64,000 nucleotides of DNA from DASYQV01 sp036005125 (GTDB lineage Bacteria > Acidobacteriota > Vicinamibacteria > Vicinamibacterales > UBA2999), in NCBI GenBank assembly GCA_036005125.1, contig DASYQV010000170.1:1-64000 (forward strand). Direction: 5' to 3'. Within the stretch, counting starts at the first letter, position 1. Each line of letters opens with the position of its first letter. The position numbers were made by a program, and so were the translations under genes. Of the stretch, positions 1 to 6,933 are shown piece by piece. The notes under the pieces are model-generated. The model worked only from the letters and a program-made list of their open reading frames with translations. It did not search any database and had not been told where the DNA came from.

Positions 1-153
1 AACGAACGATTGAAGAAGCTTCTCAAGGACCACAAGATTTCTGAAGACGACGAACGGAAGGGGCTCGACCAGGTGCAGAAGATCACCGACGAGCACGTGA
101 AGCTGATCGACGACCTGCAAAAAAAGAAAGATCAGGAATTACTGGGACACTGA
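1..153 (+). CDS. frr: Ribosome recycling factor, C-terminal 50 residues (5' end outside window)
   Basis: The open frame entering from the left edge ends at the TGA at 151-153. Its peptide is rich in Lys, Asp and Glu and contains DDERKGLDQVQKITDEHVKL, which matches the end of domain I of ribosome recycling factor, the long three-helix bundle. Known family role: with EF-G it splits post-termination ribosomes. Only the last helix is visible, so the start and hinge domain cannot be judged. It is followed by a degenerate repeat-rich spacer and then thrC on the same strand. Confidence 0.85.
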   Translation, partial: NERLKKLLKDHKISEDDERKGLDQVQKITDEHVKLIDDLQKKKDQELLGH

Positions 154-154
154 T

Positions 155-290
155 CATTGCGGATTGTCGATTTCAGATTGCGGATTGGTTGGTGATTGTG
201 GATTTCTGATCGCGGATCTCTTGATCGATTCAATCACCATTTACCAATCGCCAATCACAAACCAATCTGCAATCTGAAATCTGACATCGG
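155..290. repeat. Degenerate ~7-bp repeat array with two inverted arms
   Basis: The spacer between frr and thrC is made of GATTG/GATTT units at roughly 7-bp steps on the left (about 158-205) and the complementary CAATC/AAATC units on the right (about 229-285). The two arms could pair into a long imperfect hairpin, which would fit an intrinsic stop or an mRNA-stabilising structure after frr. This is one of about twenty such arrays in the window. Confidence 0.7.
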
Positions 291-292
291 CA

Positions 293-1462
293 ATGTCGTA
301 TTTCACTCACCTTGAATGCTCGCGGCCCTGCGGCCGAGGGCCGCTCGATCCTCGCGAGCGGCACTTTCTCTGTGCGTGCGGCGCTCCCTTGCTGGCCCGA
401 TACGATCTCCAGGCTGCCAGATCCTGGACGAAGGAGTCGCTCCGCGATCGCGAGGCCACGCTGTGGCGGTACCGCGAGATGCTGCCGCTCGTCGAGGGTG
501 ACGAGCCGGTGACGCTCGGCGAGGGGTTCACGCCTCTCATCCATGCGCGGACCCTCGGCGGTCAGCTCGGGCTCGCGTCGTTGTACATCAAGGACGAATC
601 ACTCAACCCGACGAATTCGTTCAAGGCGCGCGGCCAGTCGACGGCAATCACACGGGCCAGGGCGCTCGGCGCCCGGACTGTCGCCGTCCCGTCCGCCGGC
701 AATGCGGGCAACGCCATGGCCGCGTACGCGGCCCGCGCCGGCCTGGAGGCGCACGTGTTCCTGCCTCGCGATGCGAAGGAGCCGTTCGTGCTCGAGTGCC
801 GTCTCTACGGCGCCGAGGTCACGCTGGTCGAGGGCGTCATCACGGATGCGGGGCGGGTGGCGGCCGAGCGTGGTGCGCCGCTCGGGTGGTACGACATGTC
901 CACGCTCAAGGAGCCGTATCGCGTCGAGGGGAAGAAGACCCTCGCCTACGAGCTCGCAGAACAGCTCGAGTGGCGATGGCCCGACTGGATCGTCTATCCG
1001 ACCGGTGGTGGAACCGGCCTGATTGGGATGTGGAAAGCGTTCGAGGAGATCGAGACGATCGGGTGGGTACCGCGTGGCAGACGGCCGAGGATGGTCTCGG
1101 TTCAAGCCGAGCACTGCGCCCCGATTGTGCGTGCGTTTGAGCAGGGCGCGGAGAGAGCCGAGCCGTGGCCCGATGCACACACGGTCGCCGACGGGCTGCG
1201 CGTGCCGCGGGCCGTTGCCGATTTCCTGATTCTGCGCGCCGTGCGCGAGAGCGGCGGCACTGCCCTGGCGGTCTCGGACGACGACATGGTCCGGGACATG
1301 GTTGAAATCGGCCGGCTGGAAGGCATCAGCGCGGCGCCCGAGGGCGGCGCAACCCTCACCGCGCTTCGGGCGCTCCTCGCAAAGGGCGCGATCAAGCCGC
1401 ACGAGACCGTCGTGCTCTTCAACACGGGCGGGGCGCTCAAATACCTCGACATTCTGAAATGA
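293..1462 (+). CDS. thrC: Threonine synthase (PLP-dependent, fold type II)
   Basis: 389 aa. Converts O-phospho-L-homoserine to L-threonine in the cytoplasm. The N-terminus has paired cysteines (C9, C13, C27, C29) forming a rubredoxin/zinc-ribbon-like knuckle seen in many threonine synthases. The PLP lysine is K111 in NPTNSFKARG, the substrate/PLP phosphate loop is PSAGNAGNA, and the later glycine loop is YPTGGGTGLIG. Length and motif order fit the short plant/archaeal-like class rather than the longer E. coli class. The ATG lies directly after the repeat spacer. It stands alone: frr lies upstream and a convergent pfk begins 24 nt after its stop. A threonine deaminase-like enzyme is the main alternative, but the N-terminal Cys knuckle favours ThrC. 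Confidence 0.9.
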   Translation: MSYFTHLECSRPCGRGPLDPRERHFLCACGAPLLARYDLQAARSWTKESLRDREATLWRYREMLPLVEGDEPVTLGEGFTPLIHARTLGGQLGLASLYIKDESLNPTNSFKARGQSTAITRARALGARTVAVPSAGNAGNAMAAYAARAGLEAHVFLPRDAKEPFVLECRLYGAEVTLVEGVITDAGRVAAERGAPLGWYDMSTLKEPYRVEGKKTLAYELAEQLEWRWPDWIVYPTGGGTGLIGMWKAFEEIETIGWVPRGRRPRMVSVQAEHCAPIVRAFEQGAERAEPWPDAHTVADGLRVPRAVADFLILRAVRESGGTALAVSDDDMVRDMVEIGRLEGISAAPEGGATLTALRALLAKGAIKPHETVVLFNTGGALKYLDILK

Positions 1463-1485
1463 GCGATGGTGATCGGCTTCAGGCT

Positions 1486-2568
1486 TCAATCACCGAACGC
1501 CACACCAATCGCCCGGGCGCTCAGCAGCAGGTCGTAGTCGAGCGGAACAGTCTTCGTGCGGCCGACAACCTCGCCAAGCGGTATCGGCACGATATCCGGA
1601 GGGTGGTTCGCCACCATCTTTCCGAACTGCCCGGCGCGCAGCATCTCTACGGCTTTGCCGCCAAAGCGGGTCGCCAGCGTCCGATCGAACGCCGTTGGCG
1701 CACCGCCGCGCTGCAGGTGGCCGAGCACGACGTATCGCGTTTCCTTTCCGGTCAGACTCTCGAGCGCGCTCGCGCACCGCATGCCGGCGCCGCCCAGGCG
1801 CTCCACGAAACCGCCGTGCGCTTCCTGGACGATTGAGACCTGCCCGTCCAGCGGTCTAGCACCTTCAGCCACGACAACGATGCTGAAGCGGGCGCCCAGG
1901 CGCTCGCGGCTCTGAATGCATTCGGCCACCTTGTTCAGGTCGTACGGAATCTCTGGAATCAGGATGACGTCGGCTCCGCCGGCAACGCCCGCCTGGAGCG
2001 CGATCCATCCGGCATAGCGGCCCATGACCTCCACGACGATGATGCGCCGGTGAGCTTCGGCTGTGGTGTGCAGCCGGTCGATGGCATCGGTGGCAAAGCT
2101 GACCGCCGTGTCGAAACCGAAGCAGCTCGTCGTGCCGAAGATGTCGTTGTCGATCGTCTTCGGCACGCCGACGATCGGGATGCCTCTCTTGTAGAACTCG
2201 TAGGAGATGGCGAGCGTGCCGTCACCGCCGATACAGACGAGCGCATCGAGCTCGAGCTTGTGGAACATCTCGAGCACGCGCTCTCCGTAGTCGAAGGTCC
2301 CATCCGGGGTGGCAATCGGCTTCGCGAAGGGATTTCCCCGATTGACCGTGCCGAGAATCGTCCCGCCCCGACGGAGGATGCCGGTCACGTCGCGTGGGGT
2401 CAGCGGTCGGCTCTTCTCCGGGTAGATCAGACCATCGAAGCTGTCCTCGAGGCCGAGGACTTTCATGCCGGCGAGGTGTGCTCCTTTGACCACGGCGCGG
2501 ATGACGGCATTCAGGCCCGGAGCATCCCCGCCTCCGGTGAGTACGCCGATCTTCTTGACAGTTGGCAT
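1486..2568 (-). CDS. pfkA: 6-phosphofructokinase, group III type (Gly104/Lys124 signature)
   Basis: 360 aa. Phosphorylates fructose 6-phosphate in glycolysis. Visible motifs: GVLTGGGDAPGLNA at the N-terminus (nucleotide loop), CIGGDGTL, VPKTIDNDI, MGRYAGWIA and the late GHLQRGG loop. The residue after GGD is Gly, as in ATP-using enzymes, while the position before TIDND is Lys, as in pyrophosphate-using enzymes. That combination marks the mixed group III family known from actinobacteria, mostly ATP-dependent. Phosphoryl donor is therefore ATP by inference. Convergent with thrC; single gene. Confidence 0.9.
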   Translation of the reverse strand: MPTVKKIGVLTGGGDAPGLNAVIRAVVKGAHLAGMKVLGLEDSFDGLIYPEKSRPLTPRDVTGILRRGGTILGTVNRGNPFAKPIATPDGTFDYGERVLEMFHKLELDALVCIGGDGTLAISYEFYKRGIPIVGVPKTIDNDIFGTTSCFGFDTAVSFATDAIDRLHTTAEAHRRIIVVEVMGRYAGWIALQAGVAGGADVILIPEIPYDLNKVAECIQSRERLGARFSIVVVAEGARPLDGQVSIVQEAHGGFVERLGGAGMRCASALESLTGKETRYVVLGHLQRGGAPTAFDRTLATRFGGKAVEMLRAGQFGKMVANHPPDIVPIPLGEVVGRTKTVPLDYDLLLSARAIGVAFGD

Positions 2569-2783
2569 TCGTCGGACGTCGAAGGCGTGTGCGAAAGTGC
2601 AGCAGATCCAGCAGCAGGAACGAGTATAGCATCGCCATCTGGATGGGCCTCGCTGCGTTGCGGGGGTCTCATCTGCATGCTAGACTTGGAGTTCGTGTCG
2701 CGCGGTCAGTCCGCCTCTGTTCTTCCGGAACGGCTTGACGCCGTTCCTTGTGTGAGGCCGCGTTGCACGTCGCAATCACAACC

Positions 2784-2859
<76 letters not shown>

Positions 2860-2868
2860 AATTTGCTC

Positions 2869-2898
2869 AGGAAAAAGTCGTCTTCGGACGGCTTTTTT
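2869..2898 (+). terminator. Rho-independent terminator after tRNA-Ala
   Basis: An A-run leads into the stem AGTCGTC/GACGGCT (one G-T wobble) with a TTCG loop, followed by six to seven T residues. It starts about 10 nt after the tRNA CCA end. Confidence 0.85.
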
Positions 2899-2994
2899 GT
2901 GTGTACGGGATTGTTCGAGCGTTTTTGTGGCCAATTTGTGCCAGCGAATCGAACGTCTCGAGCGCGGCGATGCGGCGCTCGAGCGTGTTGCTTT

Positions 2995-3513
2995 TTATTT
3001 CTTCCGCGTCGCGAGGTCGTAGATCAGACCGCCGAGGCCTCCGGCTGCAGCGCCGATGCCCGCGCCCTTCTTCCCGCCGGTGAGGGCGCCGACCGCGGTA
3101 CCCGCGCCGGCGCTGCCGCCGATGATGAGAAGCTCCTTTTCCCACGACCGATGCCGTGTTGGAGGCCGCTCGACTTGCCGTTCGACCACCACGGGTGCCT
3201 GGACGAGCTGCTGGCGCGTCGCGCTCTGCTGCAGCGCAACGGGATGCAACGCGCCTCGATCATTTAGGTAGATGGCATGCGGTTCCGCCGCCTGTCGATC
3301 CGGAATGATCAGTTCGGCCCGACTACCGTCGGGTAGCGTCACAGGCACGACCGTGCCACGCAGCGCGCCGTCGGACGTGCGGATTTGACCCCGATACGCG
3401 TCCGTGATGCCGTACTGCCGCTCGAGCTGCTGGGGTGATACCGCTTGGACATCGCGCGAGCAGCTCGAAGAGACGAGGCTTCCCAACAACAACAGCGACA
3501 GGGCTGCCCTCAT
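2995..3513 (-). CDS. Secreted glycine-zipper protein, probable lipoprotein
   Basis: 172 aa with the start chosen at 3513 because the RNA-sense strand has GGGAGGAG about 7 nt before that ATG; an upstream in-frame start would give a long basic extension without a ribosome site. The N-terminus is a signal peptide (RAALSLLLLGSLVSSSC) ending in Cys, so a lipoprotein is likely although the lipobox is weak. The central part is uncharacterised. The C-terminal 35 residues are a glycine zipper (GGSAGAGTAVGALTGG followed by GAGIGAAAGG), as in YMGG/SlyB-like envelope proteins that insert in or lie against the outer membrane. Single gene; function not known. Confidence 0.75.
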   Translation of the reverse strand: MRAALSLLLLGSLVSSSCSRDVQAVSPQQLERQYGITDAYRGQIRTSDGALRGTVVPVTLPDGSRAELIIPDRQAAEPHAIYLNDRGALHPVALQQSATRQQLVQAPVVVERQVERPPTRHRSWEKELLIIGGSAGAGTAVGALTGGKKGAGIGAAAGGLGGLIYDLATRKK

Positions 3514-3787
3514 GGCCACGCTCCTCCCGCCTGGTGTTGTGCACGTTATGTGCCGAGCGTCCTTGGAAGAAACGTCTCCGGGAGGGCCGCCGCGCGGCTC
3601 ACCGGTTCTGCGGAACGACCTCCGGCCACCCGTCGTTCCTCGTGCCACGAGACCATGAATGCGGGGATGGCGGCCGTCACGATAAATGCCATCGACCGCG
3701 TCCTTAACAAGTCGTCGTGACGATCTCCAGCGCGCGGGCCTCCGCCTTGCAATGATGAACGGACGTGCGTATTGCGGAGGCTAACAG

Positions 3788-4051
3788 ATGAGCATTCTCG
3801 GGTGGATTCTCTTCGGTCTGATCGTCGGTGCCCTGGCCAAGTTGGTCATGCCCGGCCGCGACCCAGGCGGCATTATCGTGACGATGCTGCTTGGCATTGC
3901 CGGCGCACTACTGGGCGGTTTCCTCGGGCGTGCCTTCGGCATGTACGGTGAGGGTGATGCGGCTGGTTTCGTGATGTCGTTCATCGGCGCCGTGATACTG
4001 CTCGCGCTTTACCGAATGGTGGTAGGCAGGAGCTCCGTCGCCCGGCCATAG
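3788..4051 (+). CDS. GlsB/YeaQ/YmgE-family small membrane protein
   Basis: 87 aa, three predicted membrane helices (about residues 3-20, 28-47 and 61-79) with the family pattern GWILFGLIVGALAKLVMPG and the glycine-rich second helix ending GGFLGRAFG. The family (transglycosylase-associated protein) is stress-linked in several bacteria but has no established biochemical role. A good Shine-Dalgarno, GGAGG, lies 7 nt upstream of the ATG. It seems monocistronic. Confidence 0.88.
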   Translation: MSILGWILFGLIVGALAKLVMPGRDPGGIIVTMLLGIAGALLGGFLGRAFGMYGEGDAAGFVMSFIGAVILLALYRMVVGRSSVARP

Positions 4052-4121
4052 CTGGCCGGGACTCCGGGCCCGCGGCCCGCGGGGGGGTGATTCACGCCAC
4101 GAGTCCTCACACGCCACGTTC

Positions 4122-4151
4122 TTGACACCCCGGAATAGGCACGGCCAGAAT
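4122..4151 (+). promoter_or_regulatory. Sigma-70-like promoter for the rhodanese-like gene
   Basis: TTGACA at 4122-4127 and CAGAAT at 4146-4151, 18-bp spacing. The expected start of transcription (about 4158-4159) coincides with the GTG start codon, so the transcript may be leaderless. Confidence 0.5.
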
Positions 4152-4158
4152 AACGGCC

Positions 4159-4536
4159 GTGCCTGTTCCCCGCATCACTCGCGAAGATCTGAAAGCCAAG
4201 CTTGAAAGCGTCGACCCCGTGGCGCGGCCGGTGCTGCTCGACGTACGGCTGAAGTACCCGTTCGAGCACAGTACGATGAAGCTGCCCGGCGCGATCCGCA
4301 TGCTGCCACCCGCGGTCGACCTGGCGCTGCTTCCTCGAGACCGCGAGATCGTGGCCTACGACTCCGACCCTGACGAGCTCGTCAGCTCCGGCGTTGCCGC
4401 CACACTCATCAAAGCGGGCTACCGCGCCAGCGCCCTCAAAGGGGGCATCGTCGATTGGCTCGCGGCGAACTTTCCTACCGAGTCGAAGGACGCGCCGAAG
4501 CAGGCCGCGCCCGAACCCGGTTCACTCAAGGGTTAG
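4159..4536 (+). CDS. Rhodanese-like domain protein with the catalytic Cys replaced by Asp
   Basis: 125 aa, GTG start. Fold signature is visible: RPVLLDVR (CDC25/rhodanese motif A), LPGAIRM, then REIVAYDSDPDE where active rhodaneses have a Cys after Tyr, and LKGGIVDWL near the end. D68 sits at the nucleophile position, so sulfur transfer is not expected. Inactive rhodanese domains usually act in binding or regulation. The last 20 residues are a Lys/Pro/Ala tail. Its promoter is directly upstream and a large inverted repeat follows the stop, so it looks monocistronic. Confidence 0.8.
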   Translation: MPVPRITREDLKAKLESVDPVARPVLLDVRLKYPFEHSTMKLPGAIRMLPPAVDLALLPRDREIVAYDSDPDELVSSGVAATLIKAGYRASALKGGIVDWLAANFPTESKDAPKQAAPEPGSLKG

Positions 4537-4572
4537 GTTGCCCGACAAGGGCGGATGGAAACCAGAACCTTC

Positions 4573-4755
4573 GTGACACTAACGCGCTGAACTTTGTTTT
4601 TGACAAGAAGCGCGTTAGTGTCACTAGCGTGACAGCGCCCTTGGGGCACAGCGCGGCCAACGCAGGAGACGTTGTCATTGTTTGGTTGCGGCGTTGGCCG
4701 CGCTGTGCCCTTGGTGTGCTTCGTGGCTGATAAGCTTCGTGGTTGTCGTCCCCGC
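4573..4755. repeat. Two adjacent perfect inverted repeats (F-type palindromic element)
   Basis: First stem: 16-bp perfect arms 4573-4588 and 4609-4624 (GTGACACTAACGCGCT and its complement) with a 20-nt loop. Second stem: 20-bp perfect arms 4644-4663 and 4691-4710 built on CACAGCGCGGCCAAC, followed by CTTCGTGGCTGAT words. The second stem and its flank recur at 47.25-47.39 kb and, in variant form, at 6.07 kb, so this is a dispersed repeat family rather than a gene-specific terminator. Confidence 0.85.
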
Positions 4756-4776
4756 GTCGCGCGCTAGCCTTCGGCG

Positions 4777-6066
4777 ATGTTCGACTCCTCAACCATCCCC
4801 CTCGGCCGCGCGCACGTACTGGCCTCCTCAATCCGGCGCGAAATGTGGGACGCGGGCGTCGATCCGGAACTGGTGACACCGGTCGGCAGGCTGCGGCGGT
4901 TCGCGCCGGCGGTCTCCGAAGTCTCGCTGCTGGCGACGGTCCCTGTGCCGGACCAGCCGCGCGTGTTGGACGCGTTCACCCGACTTCCGTCATCTCGACG
5001 CGTCGTGTCACGGGGTCCGACCAGCGTCACGGTGATGACGGATCGTGGGCCGACGACGCTGCACGTTGCGGACCACGAGGTAACGGGAGCCGCGCTCGTC
5101 TGGCTGACCGGATCGCGGGCGCATGTCCACCAGCTCGCCGCACTGGCTGCCCGCGAGGGTCTCCGGTTTGCGGACGCCCGGCTGTTCGACCGCGATAACC
5201 GGATCGTGGAGATCGAATCCGAGGAGACGCTGTATGCGCGGGTCGGTCTGTCCTACATCGCGCCGGAGCTTCGGGAAGGACAGGGAGAGATCGAGGCCGC
5301 GCGCGAGGGATGGCTGCCGCAGCTCGTGACCGAGCTTCACATCCGGGGCGACCTGCACATGCACACGTCGTGGAGCGACGGACGCGACTCGTCCGAGCAG
5401 ATGGTGCGGGCAAGCCTCGCGCTCGGGTACGAATACATCGCCATCACCGACCATTCCGAGCGCGCCTGGTCCAGCCGCAAGCTCTCGCTCGAGGACGTTC
5501 CCGCACAACGTGCCGAGATCGAGGAGATTCGTGCACGCTATCCGACGATCCGGATCCTGCACGGCATCGAGGTCGACATCATGAAAGACGGGACACTCGA
5601 TTTCGATGATACGGTGCTGGCGGGTTTCGACATCGTGCTGGCGTCGCTGCACGATCACGGAGGCCAGTCGGGCCCTGAGCTCATGGAACGGTACCTGGGC
5701 GCGATGCGGAGCCCGTTTGTCGACGTGATCACGCACCCGGCTGGCCGCTCGCCCGGTCAATGGTCCGGGTACGATCTCGATTGGGAGATCCTGTTCGTTG
5801 CGGCCGCCGAGACGGGAACGGCCATGGAGATTGACGGTGCGCCGGGACACCTGGACATGGACGGCGCCGTTGCGCGGCGTGCCGCCGCCGCTGGCGTGAC
5901 CGTCGTAATCGATAGTGACTGTCACCGCGCCGAGTGGCTGCGCCGTCAGATGCGATTCGGCGTCGGCACGGCCCGCCGCGGCTGGCTCGAGCCGCAGCAC
6001 GTCCTGAACGCGCGCCCGGTCCAGCAGATCGAGGCGTTCGTAGCGCGCAAGCGCGCGCGTCGCTGA
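4777..6066 (+). CDS. PHP-domain phosphoesterase, PolX paralogue with a degenerate polymerase palm
   Basis: 429 aa. The C-terminal PHP domain (from about residue 190) keeps all visible metal ligands: GDLHMHTSWSDGRD (H194, H196), ITDHSE, GIEVDI, LASLHDH, THPAGR and DSDCHR. Residues 25-175 align with the palm of the full PolX at 20.8-22.6 kb: VGRLRR versus VGSLRR, and LTGSRAH versus FTGSKAH. However, the catalytic Asp pair becomes Glu48 and Ser50 and the third Asp becomes Thr94. The N-terminal helix-hairpin-helix region is absent. Expected role: a 3'-5' exonuclease or phosphoesterase without DNA synthesis. Its stop codon merges with the stem of the next repeat. Confidence 0.82.
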   Translation: MFDSSTIPLGRAHVLASSIRREMWDAGVDPELVTPVGRLRRFAPAVSEVSLLATVPVPDQPRVLDAFTRLPSSRRVVSRGPTSVTVMTDRGPTTLHVADHEVTGAALVWLTGSRAHVHQLAALAAREGLRFADARLFDRDNRIVEIESEETLYARVGLSYIAPELREGQGEIEAAREGWLPQLVTELHIRGDLHMHTSWSDGRDSSEQMVRASLALGYEYIAITDHSERAWSSRKLSLEDVPAQRAEIEEIRARYPTIRILHGIEVDIMKDGTLDFDDTVLAGFDIVLASLHDHGGQSGPELMERYLGAMRSPFVDVITHPAGRSPGQWSGYDLDWEILFVAAAETGTAMEIDGAPGHLDMDGAVARRAAAAGVTVVIDSDCHRAEWLRRQMRFGVGTARRGWLEPQHVLNARPVQQIEAFVARKRARR

Positions 6067-6220
6067 CACAGCGCGGCCACGGCCGCAACCAAACCATAAT
6101 CCGGTGAGCGGCCGTGGCCGCGCTGTGTCGAAACCTGCGTTTGCTAGAGATACTGTGCGGCAGCGAAGCGGAGCCTATTCGCCGCATGGTTCTCGGCGGT
6201 TTGAGGCGGAGCTTCGCTGC
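6065..6220. repeat. F-type inverted repeat followed by an E-type element
   Basis: Perfect 22-bp arms 6065-6086 and 6108-6129 (GACACAGCGCGGCCAC core) start at the stop codon of the PHP gene. A second unit, about 6157-6220, begins GCAGCGAAGCGGAGCCT and ends GGCGGAGCTTCGCTG. The same E unit occurs next to ftsY at 38768-38826. The remaining bases to 6322 show no gene. Confidence 0.8.
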
Positions 6221-6322
6221 TTGTAATAACCCCGAGTCGCTGGCGATAATCGTAGCGGTACTCGGCCTCTGGGTCGGATCCCACTTCATCGGAATCGGGC
6301 TAGGGGGTTCAGGCTTCGGGCT

Positions 6323-6898
6323 CTACTCGGGAACATCTTCCCAGAGGAGGGACAGATCCAGATCGATTGCGTCAAACGGCTCCGCACGAACGACGGTGAG
6401 GCCAGACCAGGTCGAGAGAATCATCCAGCGACCGCCTTCGAGACGGAGGACCTCGAGCGTCCGGGCGATCGGGTCGATCAACCAGGCGTGCGACACACCT
6501 TCGCGTGCATAAATCGGGAGCTTCTTGACACGGTCCATCCGTGCGGTCGACGGCGAGACGACCTCGCAGATCCAGTTTGGCGCCAGCGGAAAATACGCTT
6601 CCTCCGGGAGCCGCGGCATTCGTTCGCGTCGCCAGCCGGCGACATCCGGCACGAGGATATCGGCTCCGAGGTGCAGCTCGGGCTCGCCGAGGATTCGCCA
6701 ACCTCCGGGACCGCTACGACCACGATCGAACGGGCCGTGCAACGCTCCAACAAGGCCTGAACTCGCCTCCGCATGCCGGGGTGCCGGACGCGGAGACGTG
6801 TAGAGCTCGCCGTCGAGAATCTCGGCCACGAGATGGTCGGGCACCTTCATGAGATCCTCATAGGTCGCCGGAGTGCGGGTCCGATCGGACTGCGCCAC
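6323..6898 (-). CDS. Uma2-family (DUF820) PD-(D/E)XK endonuclease-like protein
   Basis: 191 aa from the GTG at 6898, chosen because it gives the usual N-terminus (ATYEDLMKVPDHLVAEILDGELY) and avoids overlap with the divergent gene. Nuclease-fold motifs: ADILVPDVAGW (Asp), WICEVVSPST (Glu) and KKLPIYAREGVSHAWLIDP (Lys). Uma2 proteins are abundant in cyanobacteria, acidobacteria and Chloroflexi. They are often in multiple copies and their biological role is unsettled. Divergent from the DUF2723 gene. Confidence 0.85.
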   Translation of the reverse strand: MAQSDRTRTPATYEDLMKVPDHLVAEILDGELYTSPRPAPRHAEASSGLVGALHGPFDRGRSGPGGWRILGEPELHLGADILVPDVAGWRRERMPRLPEEAYFPLAPNWICEVVSPSTARMDRVKKLPIYAREGVSHAWLIDPIARTLEVLRLEGGRWMILSTWSGLTVVRAEPFDAIDLDLSLLWEDVPE

Positions 6899-6933
6899 CC
6901 GGCGAGGATAGCACGCCAGAGTGATGGCACCGC

